From: Allolucifera butyrica
GTDB lineage: Bacteria > Bacillota > Negativicutes > Sporomusales > UPPP01
Assembly: GCF_900476375.1 (NCBI RefSeq)
Contig: NZ_UPPP01000070.1
Location: 21,957 to 85,956 of the forward strand
DNA: 64,000 nucleotides
Direction: 5' to 3'
This document shows positions 53,875 to 62,812 of the stretch, one piece after another. The notes below the pieces were generated by a model. The model did no database searches. It was not told where the DNA came from and was given only the letters and a program-made list of their open reading frames with translations. Position 1 is the stretch's first letter. Each line of letters begins with the position of its first letter. The position numbers were made by a program, and so were the translations under genes.

Positions 53875-54471
53875 ATGGATTATATCGTTCAGACAATGAT
53901 TGATTATATTGGTTCGCAAGGATATTTCGCCATTTTGGTTGGTACAGGCCTTGCCAGTATGGGCGTACCTGTGCCCAGTGAATTGACGCTGGCTTTTGCC
54001 GGTTATTTGGTTTTTGCCGAACGGCTTCAGTTTGGCTGGGTCATTCCGGCGGCCTTACTGGGAGAAGTTTTAGGTTCACTGATTGCTTATCTGATCGGTT
54101 ATTTCGGAGAGGGAGCCTTTGTACATAAATACGGCAAATATATGTTTTTGTCCCCGCGAAAATTAGAGTATGCTCAAGCCTGGTTTGAGCGCTATGGAAT
54201 GATCACCGTACTGGTCGGACGGATCCTGCCGGTAGTGAGAGGCATGATTGCACTGCCGGCAGGCCTTTTGCAAGTGAACTTAAAGAAATTTATGATATAT
54301 ATTGTTCTTAGTTCGACCATTTGGTGTATTGGTTTGGTTTCTCTCGGCCGGCTCCTGGGGGAAAATTGGCGCAAGTTATACGAGATGGGGCATGCGGCCG
54401 GTCTGGTAGCTGTTTTTGGCTTATTGCTGTTCTTGACAGTTGGATTTTGGGTGAGAAAAAAACAAGCATAA
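53875..54471 (+). CDS. DedA family membrane protein
   Basis: A 198-residue inner-membrane protein of the DedA/VTT family (lipid scramblase-like roles, needed for envelope integrity). Landmarks: VPVPSELTLAFAGYL (residues about 31-45), GSLIAYLIGYFGE, and the amphipathic GRILPVVRGMIALPAGL with the functionally important Arg residues (about 121-137). About four to five helices. GGGGATAAAAG ATG. The next gene follows after 25 bases. Confidence 0.9.
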   Translation: MDYIVQTMIDYIGSQGYFAILVGTGLASMGVPVPSELTLAFAGYLVFAERLQFGWVIPAALLGEVLGSLIAYLIGYFGEGAFVHKYGKYMFLSPRKLEYAQAWFERYGMITVLVGRILPVVRGMIALPAGLLQVNLKKFMIYIVLSSTIWCIGLVSLGRLLGENWRKLYEMGHAAGLVAVFGLLLFLTVGFWVRKKQA

Positions 54472-54496
54472 ACTACTGCTGAAAGTAGGGTAAATA

Positions 54497-56140
54497 TTGA
54501 GCAACTTAGCAAAAGATGAATTTTCCCGCAATAAGGGAAATTTCCTTAAAGGAACGCTGGTTTTGACGATAGCCGGCTTTGTAGTGAAAATTATCGGTTC
54601 GCTGAACTGGATTTTTTTGTCGCGGGTCTTAAGCGGTGAGGGAATTGGCTTATACCAGATGGCATTTCCCATCTATTTATTGGCTTTGAGCGTGTCTTCG
54701 GCAGGGATTCCGGTAGCTATCTCCATTATTACGGCCGAGAAACTGGCCTTGCGGGATGTGCGGGGGGCCAAACGGGTATTTACCATTTCTCTGGTTATTT
54801 TATTCACATCCGGCTTGCTATTCAGCGTACTAACGTATTTAGGCGCCGGTTGGCTGATTGACCACCGTATTATCCGGGATGTGCGGGCTTATTATTCCAT
54901 TATTGCCTTGGCGCCGGCTATTTTTTTCGTTACGTTACTGTCCAGTTTCCGGGGTTATCTGCAAGGCTGGCAGGAAATGACGCCTACGGCTGTGTCTCAG
55001 ATTGTTGAGCAATTGGTCCGGGTGATAACCATGCTGGTGTTCGCCAACCTGCTGCTGCCGCGCGGACTGGAATATGCGGCAGCAGGCGCCAGTCTGGGAG
55101 CCGCTCCCGGTGCGGTAGGCGGACTATTGGTTTTGTTGTATTATTATTGGAAGCTGCGCCCCAAAATGCAGCTTCCGCCCGGGGACGCTGATTTGTCTCT
55201 TCCGGCCGAGGGAGCGGTGGACATCATCCGGCGGCTGGTTAAGCTGGCTTTGCCGGTCTCGATGGCCAGCATTATGCTCCCTATTGTATCCAATCTGGAT
55301 ATGCTGATTGTGCCGACCCGGCTGGAAGCGGCCGGTTTTACGACTGAACATGCTACGGAACAATTCGGTTATTTGACGGGCATGGCGGTTCCCCTGGTCA
55401 ATCTGGCTACTTTATTGACCGCTTCTTTGGCAACCAGCCTGGTACCGTCCATATCCGAAGCCAAGGCGCTTGGTAACCGGCAGGCTATTTATCGGCGTAC
55501 GGAATCGGCCCTCAATATAGCGACCTGGGTTGGTCTGCCCGGCGGGGTATTAATTTATTTATTGGCGGCGCCGATCGCCCAGTTGATTTACCATGCGCCT
55601 GACGCCGGCGGACCGGTCCGGGTCCTGGCCGTGGGCATCTTTTTATTGGGTGTGCACCAAGTGACGACAGGTGTACTGCAGGGATTGGGCCATACGACGA
55701 TTCCCGTTGTGAATATGGGATTTTCCGCCGTAATTAAGGTAATACTTAACTGGACCTTGACGGCTATTCCTTTGTTGGGAATTAAGGGGGCCGCCGGGGC
55801 AACGGTGGCTGATTTCGGTATTGCGGCGGCGCTTAATATGTATTTTATTTACCGGGAAGTGGGGTTTGCCATCAATAGCAAGTATATTCTAAAGACCGGC
55901 GTGGCCGCCGCCGTCATGGGACTGGCCGTGATGGGGGTCTATAACGGACTGATTTATAAAACCGGCGACAATACATGGGCGACATTAAGCTCCATTGCCG
56001 CCGGCGGCGCTGTCTATCTTTTAATTCAAGTTGCCATTGGCGGTTTGGCGGAAGAGGATATTCGCCGCGTCCCCTATCTGGGCGGGACGATTGCCAACAG
56101 TTTGCAAAAATTTGGCGTTCTGGGCCGGAGGGGGCGCTGA
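54497..56140 (+). CDS. SpoVB/MurJ-like polysaccharide flippase
   Basis: A 547-residue polytopic membrane protein of the MOP exporter group, with about 14 helices. It has the SpoVB-type N-terminus FLKGTLVLTIAGFVVKIIGS, SRVLSGEGIGLYQMAFP near 43-58, and SSFRGYLQGWQEMTPTA near 145-160. Relatives include stage V sporulation protein B and lipid II or wall-polymer flippases (YtgP). In a spore-forming host a role in cortex or envelope polymer export is likely. TTG start at 54497 with a weak AGTAGGG upstream, so the start is uncertain. Possibly one unit with dedA. Confidence 0.87.
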   Translation: MSNLAKDEFSRNKGNFLKGTLVLTIAGFVVKIIGSLNWIFLSRVLSGEGIGLYQMAFPIYLLALSVSSAGIPVAISIITAEKLALRDVRGAKRVFTISLVILFTSGLLFSVLTYLGAGWLIDHRIIRDVRAYYSIIALAPAIFFVTLLSSFRGYLQGWQEMTPTAVSQIVEQLVRVITMLVFANLLLPRGLEYAAAGASLGAAPGAVGGLLVLLYYYWKLRPKMQLPPGDADLSLPAEGAVDIIRRLVKLALPVSMASIMLPIVSNLDMLIVPTRLEAAGFTTEHATEQFGYLTGMAVPLVNLATLLTASLATSLVPSISEAKALGNRQAIYRRTESALNIATWVGLPGGVLIYLLAAPIAQLIYHAPDAGGPVRVLAVGIFLLGVHQVTTGVLQGLGHTTIPVVNMGFSAVIKVILNWTLTAIPLLGIKGAAGATVADFGIAAALNMYFIYREVGFAINSKYILKTGVAAAVMGLAVMGVYNGLIYKTGDNTWATLSSIAAGGAVYLLIQVAIGGLAEEDIRRVPYLGGTIANSLQKFGVLGRRGR

Positions 56141-56427
56141 TTTTGACTCTTAGTAAAGGCAAAGTAAAACGGATGTATGCAAACTTTTGCAGCTTCCGGG
56201 AATGGGGACGCAAACCGGGATCTTTACAGACACTAATACAGTCTTTTTAGACAAAGATACTTGTACGCAGCTAAGGATATGTTTATGATAAATGTGAGAG
56301 GAAAAAATTCCCTTATCTGGATTGAAGATGAATGTTAAAAGTTTCACTGCTGTATGCATAATATCTCTTTATATTGCGTAGTAACCTATAAAGAGCAAAA
56401 ATTAAATCTGTGATTCACCGAGAGGAG

Positions 56428-56592
56428 GTGACCGTATATGCAGCAGATTTAGTTTTGCTTTTCAGTAATATTGTTTCTGTAATTGCCACTATCTTAAGTA
56501 TTATCAAGATGATGATCGAATTACTTGACAGGTGGCACAAAAATAAGAAGAATCGACCAGCTAAACATGTTCCTAAACATGCAGGCAGGTAG
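56428..56592 (+). CDS. Small hydrophobic protein resembling holin-like type I toxins
   Basis: A 54-residue frame starting GTG ACC GTA TAT: V/M-TVYAADLVLLFSN, one long membrane helix (about 8-32), and a basic tail (WHKNKKNRPAKH). The TVYxAL-like start, single helix and Lys-rich end resemble the putative holin-like toxin family of Firmicutes. GAGAGGAG lies directly against the GTG, an unusually short spacing; an alternative GTG at 56410 has no ribosome binding site. Terminator at 56602. No antisense antitoxin RNA can be proved by eye. The gap 56141-56427 before it holds no other gene. Confidence 0.5.
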   Translation: MTVYAADLVLLFSNIVSVIATILSIIKMMIELLDRWHKNKKNRPAKHVPKHAGR

Positions 56593-56601
56593 TGGATATA
56601 G

Positions 56602-56626
56602 AGAGCCTTATGGCTCTTTTTCTTTG
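56602..56626 (+). terminator. Terminator of the small hydrophobic gene
   Basis: AGAGCC-TTAT-GGCTCT followed by TTTTCTTTG, 10 bases after the stop. Confidence 0.8.
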
Positions 56627-56750
56627 TTACCGCCACATTTTGTACCGTTGAACTTATGAAATAATAAGAGGACTGTTCTTGATTCGTTATTCTGTTTCGG
56701 ATATGATGAAGAAAACGGGTAAAATAAGCACTTTACAAGGAGTAAGAACA

Positions 56751-57611
56751 ATGAAACCGATTCATGCGCTTTCTATGCGGGCGGATTTACATATTCATAC
56801 GACAGCCTCGGACGGTTGCTGGTCTCCCCGGCAACTAATTGATGAATTGACGCGGCGCGAAATCGGATTATTTGCCGTAACCGACCACGATAGTGTCGAC
56901 AATGTTGTTGACACCGCTGTACTGGCCCAAAAAGCGGGATTGCATTTTTTAACGGGAGTGGAAATTTCCGCGACCCACAAAGGCGGTTCCTTTCATATTT
57001 TAGGATACGGAATTGATCCGGCGTGCGAAGCCTTGCGCCGTCTGCTCATTCACAACCAGACCCTGATGGAGGAAGCCGATCATGAGAGTATCCGCAAGCT
57101 CATAGCCGATGGGCTGCCGGTCGATTTTGCCGAATACCACGCCTATCGTCACGATCCGGCTCGCGGCGGCTGGAAGTCTCTCAATTTTCTTATTGATAAA
57201 GGCTTGTGTTCCGACGTGAAGGATTTCTTCGCCCGCTGGTTTACGCCGGAAAGGGGAATTTCCTTTCCCGAATTTCCCTCGCTCCAGGCAGTCGGGGATG
57301 CTATTACCGCCGCCGGCGGGGTACCGGTCTTAGCTCATCCCGGCAGTGAGTTTCACGGTTGTTCGCTGGAAGAGACTTTGCAGGAGTTTGCCGGCGGAGT
57401 CATTGAAGGCGTGGAATGTTATCATCCCGGTCATGATGCGGCAACAACCCGGCAGGCGCTGGCCTGGTGTTTACAGCATAATTTGATAGTGACCGGCGGG
57501 TCGGACTGTCACGGTGATTTTGTGTCCGGCCGGCAACTGGGCTTTCCGGCGATTGAGGGCAGGCAGCTATTGCTGGGCAGATTGTGGGACCGGGTCGACA
57601 CCTGTCTATAA
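56751..57611 (+). CDS. PHP-domain phosphoesterase
   Basis: A 286-residue metal-dependent phosphoesterase of the PHP family (TrpH/YciV-like: 3',5'-nucleoside bisphosphate or RNA 5'-end hydrolysis in relatives). Metal ligands in order: DLHIHTTASDG, VTDHDSVD, GVEISA (Glu), LAHPGSEF, and GGSDCHGD. The frame opens 24 codons earlier; ATG at 56751 behind AAGGAG is chosen. Single gene. Confidence 0.88.
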   Translation: MKPIHALSMRADLHIHTTASDGCWSPRQLIDELTRREIGLFAVTDHDSVDNVVDTAVLAQKAGLHFLTGVEISATHKGGSFHILGYGIDPACEALRRLLIHNQTLMEEADHESIRKLIADGLPVDFAEYHAYRHDPARGGWKSLNFLIDKGLCSDVKDFFARWFTPERGISFPEFPSLQAVGDAITAAGGVPVLAHPGSEFHGCSLEETLQEFAGGVIEGVECYHPGHDAATTRQALAWCLQHNLIVTGGSDCHGDFVSGRQLGFPAIEGRQLLLGRLWDRVDTCL

Positions 57612-57628
57612 TATGGTATACTGGATAA

Positions 57629-57804
57629 GAGCCTGCTTAAAAAGATGCAGATACTAGGCGCGGCGAGCATTCGAACGAAGGCGTACTTAGACGTACGTTG
57701 AGTGAGAACGCACAGCCGCAACAACGTAGATCCCATATTTCGCATTCTGAAATCATGACAGAGGACTGCGAAAAATGGGATTGATGCGCTTTTTAAGCAG
57801 GCTC
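57629..57804. repeat. Nested inverted-repeat element
   Basis: Outer arms GAGCCTGCTTAAAAAG (57629-57644) and its exact inverse (57789-57804) bound a GC-rich block with GGCGTACTTAGACGTACG. Inside, ATCCCATATTTCGCA (57730-57744) is inverted at 57767-57781 with one mismatch, forming a second element. The inner element is flanked by GAT on both sides (57729-57731 and 57783-57785), which could be a target duplication. The inner ends recur at 3786-3944. Confidence 0.75.
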
Positions 57805-57825
57805 GATAAAGGAGGCGGATGTACA

Positions 57826-58347
57826 ATGAGTGATGCGATACCCGGCAGGCAGGATAACTACCGGGAATTTTACCGGCAACAGCTCGAACGTCACTTTGGC
57901 TCGGACCGGAAACGAATCAATCATGCGTTGAAGGTATTAGCCTACGCGGAAAAAATTATGTGCGGGGAAAACGTTTCGGCGGATCTGCGCAAGGTTATTA
58001 CGATTACGGCACTGCTGCATGATGTGGGGATTAAGCCGGCGGAGGAAAAGTATCATTCTTCTGCCGGGAACTACCAGGAGATAGAGGGTCCGCCGGTTGC
58101 CAGACAAATAATGCGGCAAGCCGGAGAACCGGACCCGGTGATGGAACGGGTAGCCTATATTATCGGCGGACATCATACACCGTCTAAAAACGATGGACTG
58201 GATTTTCAGATTATCTTGGAAGCCGATTTACTTGTCAATATCGAAGAAGAGCAATTGGACCAACTGCCGGGACTGGCCGCGATCATTGCTAAAAATTTTA
58301 AAACCGCTGCAGGTACGCGGCTGGCAACGGAGCAGTATTTACACTGA
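57826..58347 (+). CDS. HD-domain phosphohydrolase
   Basis: A 173-residue HD hydrolase. Ligands: ALLHDVGIKPAEEK (His-Asp), HSSAGNYQEIEGP, and IIGGHHTPSK, then EADLLVNIEEE near the end with the final Asp. Similar small HD proteins are annotated as phosphohydrolases with unknown substrate. ATG at 57826 with AAAGGAGG upstream; the frame opens earlier inside the adjoining repeat element, which is fortuitous. Confidence 0.83.
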   Translation: MSDAIPGRQDNYREFYRQQLERHFGSDRKRINHALKVLAYAEKIMCGENVSADLRKVITITALLHDVGIKPAEEKYHSSAGNYQEIEGPPVARQIMRQAGEPDPVMERVAYIIGGHHTPSKNDGLDFQIILEADLLVNIEEEQLDQLPGLAAIIAKNFKTAAGTRLATEQYLH

Positions 58348-58432
58348 CAATTATGGGTATTCGGCATCATTGCGGGTAAATTGCATTGCGGATTGTCTAA
58401 ATAAACATACGGAAATCCGGCTCGAGACAATG

Positions 58433-58469
58433 AATGGAGAAAGTCTGATTATGGCTTTCTCCATTTTTT
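58433..58469 (+). terminator. Terminator downstream of the HD gene
   Basis: An 11-bp stem (58433-58443 with 58455-58465) followed by TTTTTTATT, 86 bases after the stop codon. Confidence 0.85.
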
Positions 58470-58526
58470 ATTGTACGGATATTTTTTTAGCGGCAGAAGA
58501 ATCACTGTGCCATGAGCCAAGAGCCG

Positions 58527-58548
58527 AAAGACCGCGTCAGCGGTTTTT
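58527..58548 (+). terminator. Second terminator-type hairpin, ACCGC family
   Basis: AAAGACCGC-GTCA-GCGGTTTTT (58527-58548), preceded by CCATGAGCC, which faintly resembles the dispersed 26-bp element. It separates the HD gene from the sigma-54 control region. Confidence 0.7.
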
Positions 58549-58556
58549 ATTATAAT

Positions 58557-58599
58557 GTGTACAGATATATAGACACAGAAGTGTACATGGATGCGTACA
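58557..58599 (+). promoter_or_regulatory. Cluster of GTGTACA boxes (enhancer candidate)
   Basis: GTGTACA at 58557 and 58581 and GCGTACA at 58593 are spaced 24 and 12 bases apart and lie about 105-145 bases before the -24 box of the sigma-54 promoter, the normal position of activator sites. The cognate activator gene is not in the window. Confidence 0.5.
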
Positions 58600-58702
58600 A
58601 AATGCGTAAGCCTTGTCCCGGACAGGCGGTTTTAAAAACTGAAAACCGCGAAATTGCTCAGTATTCACCAGCTGGTTCCGCTAAACAGACCATTTTGGCA
58701 AT

Positions 58703-58718
58703 TGGCATGAGTTTTGCA
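58703..58718 (+). promoter_or_regulatory. Sigma-54 promoter of the acyl-CoA operon
   Basis: TGGCATGAGTTTTGCA matches TGGCAYRN4TTGCW completely. Transcription would start near 58729, 34 bases before the CoA-transferase ATG. Confidence 0.9.
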
Positions 58719-58762
58719 TTGCTTACTATTGTGGATTGAGATTTGTAAGGAGTGTGAACAAT

Positions 58763-60310
58763 ATGGCGAAGGTGATTAGTGCGGCGGATGCTGTAAGACT
58801 GGTTCAAAACGGCGTGACCCTTGCTACCAGCGGTTTCGTGGGGAATGGCCATCCGGAAACACTGACTGCTGCTTTGGAACAACGGTTTTTGAACGAAGGA
58901 GCACCAACCAATCTGACCCTGATCTATTGTGCCGGCCAGGGAGACGGTAAGGACCGCGGCCTGAATCATTTAGGCGTGGAGGGAATGGTCAAGCGGGCCG
59001 TGGGCGGCCACTGGAATCTTGCTCCCAAGCTTGGCAAGCTGGCCGTGGAAAATAAAATTGAAGCCTATAATTTTCCGCAGGGAACATTAACCCATTGGTT
59101 TCGTAATGTAGCCGGCCGTAAACCCGGTGTTATTACTAAAGTCGGACTGAATACCTTTGTTGACCCCCGGGTTGAAGGCGGTAAAATCAACGCCGTAACT
59201 AAGGAAGAGCTGGTTGAAGTAATTGAGCTGGGCGGGGAAGAATGGCTGTGGTATAAGCCGTTTCCGGTTCATGTCGCATTATTGCGGGGAACGAGCGCCG
59301 ATGAACGGGGCAATATTACGATTGAACATGAAGCGGTTTCGCTGGAGAATCTGTCGATTGCCCAGGCGACCAAGAGTTCGGGCGGGATTGTCATTGTCCA
59401 GGTGGAACGTCTGGTCGCCAACGGCAGCCTTCAGCCGATGCAAGTTAAAATACCGGGCATCATCGTTGACTATATCGTCGTTGCCGATGACCCTTCACAG
59501 CATATGCAGACCTTTGGGGAACAATATAATCCCGCCTATTCCGGCGAGATCAAGGTTCCTTTGTCCGCGTTGGCGCCGATGCCGCTGGATGAACGCAAGG
59601 TGATTGCCCGCCGGGCTGCTATGGAACTGATCCCGGCAGCGAAAGTCAACCTGGGAATCGGGGTGCCGGAAGGGGTCGCCATGGTGGCCAATGAAGAAGG
59701 AATCGGCGATATGATGACCTTAACGGTAGAAGCCGGGCCGGTTGGCGGTGTACCGGCCGGCGGCGGCAGTTTCGGAGCGGCTACGAATGCGGAAGCCATT
59801 TTGGACCAGCCCTACCAGTTTGATTTTTATGACGGCGGCGGTTTGGATCTGGCTTATTTGGGGCTGGCCGAAACCGATGAAAAGGGAAACATCAATGTAA
59901 GCAAATTTAAAGGCCGTGTAGCCGGTTGCGGCGGGTTCATCAACATTACGCAAAATGCCAAACGGGTTATATTCTGCGGCACCTTTAGCGCCGGCGGGCT
60001 GAAGGTTAAAGTAGCCGACGGTAAACTGAACATTACCAATGAGGGGAAGGCTAAAAAATTCCTCAAGCAGGTGGAACAAATTACCTTCAGCGGTCAGTAT
60101 GCACAAAAAGTGAATCAGCCCGTTATGTATATTACGGAGCGGGCCGTATTTGAACTGACGCCGGCAGGTATGATGCTGACAGAGATTGCACCGGGTGTGG
60201 ATTTGGAAAAAGATATACTGGCATACATGGATTTTAAACCGGTCATTTCGCCAGCTTTAAAGACGATGGATGAGCGGATTTTCCGGGATGGACTCATGGG
60301 ACTAAAATAA
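58763..60310 (+). CDS. Acyl-CoA:acetate/propionate CoA-transferase (fused)
   Basis: A 515-residue family I CoA-transferase with alpha and beta halves fused (about 1-260 and 290-500), like propionate CoA-transferase and YdiF. Landmarks: [11 protein letters not shown] near 22-32, the second-half active region [18 protein letters not shown] near 300-317 with the candidate catalytic Glu, and [15 protein letters not shown] near 330-344. It swaps CoA between short acyl-CoAs and acetate, either activating fatty acids for degradation or releasing butyrate. ATG at 58763 behind AAGGAG; the frame opens nine codons earlier. First gene behind the sigma-54 promoter. Confidence 0.92.
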   Translation: MAKVISAADAVRLVQNGVTLATSGFVGNGHPETLTAALEQRFLNEGAPTNLTLIYCAGQGDGKDRGLNHLGVEGMVKRAVGGHWNLAPKLGKLAVENKIEAYNFPQGTLTHWFRNVAGRKPGVITKVGLNTFVDPRVEGGKINAVTKEELVEVIELGGEEWLWYKPFPVHVALLRGTSADERGNITIEHEAVSLENLSIAQATKSSGGIVIVQVERLVANGSLQPMQVKIPGIIVDYIVVADDPSQHMQTFGEQYNPAYSGEIKVPLSALAPMPLDERKVIARRAAMELIPAAKVNLGIGVPEGVAMVANEEGIGDMMTLTVEAGPVGGVPAGGGSFGAATNAEAILDQPYQFDFYDGGGLDLAYLGLAETDEKGNINVSKFKGRVAGCGGFINITQNAKRVIFCGTFSAGGLKVKVADGKLNITNEGKAKKFLKQVEQITFSGQYAQKVNQPVMYITERAVFELTPAGMMLTEIAPGVDLEKDILAYMDFKPVISPALKTMDERIFRDGLMGLK

Positions 60311-60328
60311 ATAGCGGGAGTGGATTCG

Positions 60329-61519
60329 ATGCGAGAAGCAGTCATTGTTAGTGCCGTACGTACGGCAGTCGGTAGTTTTAACGGTTCCCTGGCCGGATTT
60401 TCGGCAGTGGACCTGGGCAGCGCCGTAATGGCCGAAGCGGTCAAACGGGCCAAGATTGATGCCGGCATTGTCGAAGAAGTAATTTTTGGCAATGTGCTGC
60501 AGGCCGGCCTGGGGCAGAATCCTGCCCGTCAGGCAGCTGTCAAGGCCGGGATTCCGGTGGAAGTGCCGGCCTATACCATTAATAAAGTATGCGGGTCCGG
60601 TCTGAAAACAGTCAACCTGGCGGCGCAGGCAATTCTGGCCGGCGATGCCGACGTCGTTCTGGCCGGTGGCATGGAGAGTATGAGTAATGCGCCGTATCTC
60701 CTGGAAAATAAGGCCCGTTGGGGATACCGGATGGGGAACGGCAAGCTGATTGATTCGATGATCCAGGATGGGTTATGGTGCGCCTTCAATGATTACCATA
60801 TGGGGATTACGGCCGAGAATGTAGCCGCCCAATATGGTATCAGCCGGGAAGAACAGGACCGCCTGGCCTTCGAGTCGCAGAGCAAGGCATTGGCAGCAAT
60901 TGAAGATGGCAGTTTTCAGCAGGAAATTTTGCCATTAACGATAAAAAGTAAAAAAGGTGACAAAATAGTTGCTGTCGATGAATATCCCAAAGCGGGTACG
61001 ACCCCGGACGGTCTGCAGGGTTTGCGGACGGCCTTTAAAAAAGACGGCACGGTTACGGCGGGAAATGCATCCGGCATCAATGACGGGGCGGCGGCACTGG
61101 TTGTTATGTCCGCCGATAAAGCCAGACAACTGGATCTGAAACCGATGGCCCGCATCCGCTCTTATGCTTCCGGCGGCGTAGACCCCGCCATTATGGGTAT
61201 GGGACCGGTGCCCGCCACTCGCAAGGCTCTCGCTAAAGCCGGGCTGACTATTGCCGACCTTGATCTTATTGAGGCCAATGAAGCGTTTGCTGCACAATTT
61301 TTGGCAGTGGGGAAGGAACTTGGCTTGCCGAAAGAGAAAGTGAATGTAAATGGCGGAGCCATAGCACTCGGTCATCCCATCGGCGCCAGCGGTGCCCGTA
61401 TTCTGGTTACCCTGCTTCACGCCTTGGAAAAAAGGGATGTCCAATTGGGACTAGCCACTTTATGTATCGGCGGCGGCCAGGGGGTAGCAACCATTGTGGA
61501 GCGGATTTCCTGCAAATAG
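60329..61519 (+). CDS. thlA: Acetyl-CoA C-acetyltransferase (thiolase)
   Basis: A 396-residue thiolase joining or splitting acetoacetyl-CoA. Catalytic residues are visible: Cys in [10 protein letters not shown] (about 88), EANEAFAAQ, His in [16 protein letters not shown] (about 350) and Cys in LCIGGGQG (about 380). Length is standard. ATG at 60329 lies 8 bases after GGGAG; an in-frame GTG at 60320 is too close to it. Second gene of the acyl-CoA operon. Confidence 0.95.
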   Translation: MREAVIVSAVRTAVGSFNGSLAGFSAVDLGSAVMAEAVKRAKIDAGIVEEVIFGNVLQAGLGQNPARQAAVKAGIPVEVPAYTINKVCGSGLKTVNLAAQAILAGDADVVLAGGMESMSNAPYLLENKARWGYRMGNGKLIDSMIQDGLWCAFNDYHMGITAENVAAQYGISREEQDRLAFESQSKALAAIEDGSFQQEILPLTIKSKKGDKIVAVDEYPKAGTTPDGLQGLRTAFKKDGTVTAGNASGINDGAAALVVMSADKARQLDLKPMARIRSYASGGVDPAIMGMGPVPATRKALAKAGLTIADLDLIEANEAFAAQFLAVGKELGLPKEKVNVNGGAIALGHPIGASGARILVTLLHALEKRDVQLGLATLCIGGGQGVATIVERISCK

Positions 61520-61530
61520 GATATCAAAGG

Positions 61531-61550
61531 CCAGTACCGTTGGGTACTGG
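61531..61550 (+). other. Short palindrome between thiolase and acyl-CoA dehydrogenase genes
   Basis: CCAGTACC-GTTG-GGTACTGG, 11 bases after the thiolase stop and without a U-run. Possibly an mRNA processing or stability hairpin within the operon. Confidence 0.5.
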
Positions 61551-61634
61551 CACTCTCATGATGGAGAAGTGAATGTTTTCACAGGGGTAAGGCTTAATTG
61601 CATTCTCATAAATTATTTTTAGGAGGTCAGGATT

Positions 61635-62774
61635 ATGGAGTTTCAGTTAACGGAAGAGCAAAAAATGATGCAAAAAATGGTTCGGGAGTTTGCCGAAAAA
61701 GAGGTAGCCCCGACCGTAGCCGAGCGCGATGAGGCAAGTGAGTTCTCCCGCGAAATCGCTGATGCCATGGGAGAGTTGGGATTTACGGGTATTTGTTTTC
61801 CCGAAACGTATGGCGGCGCGGACGGCGACGTACTCAGCTACATACTGGCGGTGGAAGAACTGTCCCGGGTTGACGACGGCATAGGCATTACCCTGTCGGC
61901 AACGGTGTCCCTGTGCGGCTGGCCGATTTACGCCTTTGGCACGGAAGAACAAAAAAAGAAATACTTAACCCCTCTGGCGGAAGGTTCGAAGTTAGGAGCT
62001 TTCGGCCTGACAGAGCCCAATGCCGGTACGGACGCTTCGGCCCAACAGTCGGTGGCCGTGCTTGACGGGGACCATTATGTATTGAACGGCAGCAAAATTT
62101 TTATCACCAATGGCGGGGAAGCCGATATCTACGTTGTATTCGCCATGACGGACAAATCCAGGGGCGCCCGGGGGATTTCCGCTTTCATTCTGGAAAAGGG
62201 GATGCCCGGATTCACCTTTGGTAAACGAGAGCACAAAATGGGAATTCATACTTCCCTGACTATGGAATTGGTATTCCAGGACGTGCGCGTACCAAAGGAA
62301 AATCTGCTTGGCAAAGAAGGGGAAGGCTTTAAAATTGCCATGCAGACTCTGGACGGCGGACGCATCGGCGTAGCGGCGCAAGCGCTGGGGATTGCCCAGG
62401 CCGCTCTTGACCATGCTGTTAAATATTCGAAAGAAAGAGTACAATTCGGCAAACCGATTGCCGCCAATCAGGCAATTGCTTTCATGCTGGCCGATATGGC
62501 CACTAAGGTTGACGCAGCCAGACTGCTGGTTTACCGGGCCGCTTACCTCAAAGATAAAGGCCTTCCCTACGCCAAGGAGGCGGCCATGGCCAAACTGTTT
62601 GCCTCCGATGCGGCCATGGCGGTTACTACCGATGCCGTGCAGATTTTTGGCGGCTACGGTTACAGCCGGGAATATCCGGTGGAACGCCTCATGCGGAATG
62701 CTAAAATTACCCAGATCTATGAAGGAACCAATCAGGTCCAGCGCATGGTTATTTCCAGTTCCGTGCTGCGTTAG
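61635..62774 (+). CDS. bcd: Short-chain acyl-CoA dehydrogenase (butyryl-CoA dehydrogenase type)
   Basis: A 379-residue FAD enzyme. Landmarks: [19 protein letters not shown] near 120-140, the FAD-contact [11 protein letters not shown], and [13 protein letters not shown] near 365 with the catalytic Glu of short-chain enzymes. Located with EtfB and ferredoxin-fused EtfA, it is likely the crotonyl/butyryl-CoA member that works in an electron-bifurcating Bcd-Etf complex. TTAGGAGGTCAGGATT ATG. Chain-length specificity is inferred. Confidence 0.92.
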   Translation: MEFQLTEEQKMMQKMVREFAEKEVAPTVAERDEASEFSREIADAMGELGFTGICFPETYGGADGDVLSYILAVEELSRVDDGIGITLSATVSLCGWPIYAFGTEEQKKKYLTPLAEGSKLGAFGLTEPNAGTDASAQQSVAVLDGDHYVLNGSKIFITNGGEADIYVVFAMTDKSRGARGISAFILEKGMPGFTFGKREHKMGIHTSLTMELVFQDVRVPKENLLGKEGEGFKIAMQTLDGGRIGVAAQALGIAQAALDHAVKYSKERVQFGKPIAANQAIAFMLADMATKVDAARLLVYRAAYLKDKGLPYAKEAAMAKLFASDAAMAVTTDAVQIFGGYGYSREYPVERLMRNAKITQIYEGTNQVQRMVISSSVLR

Positions 62775-62812
62775 ACCGGCATAACATCCGTAATTAATAG
62801 GAGGATTACAAA

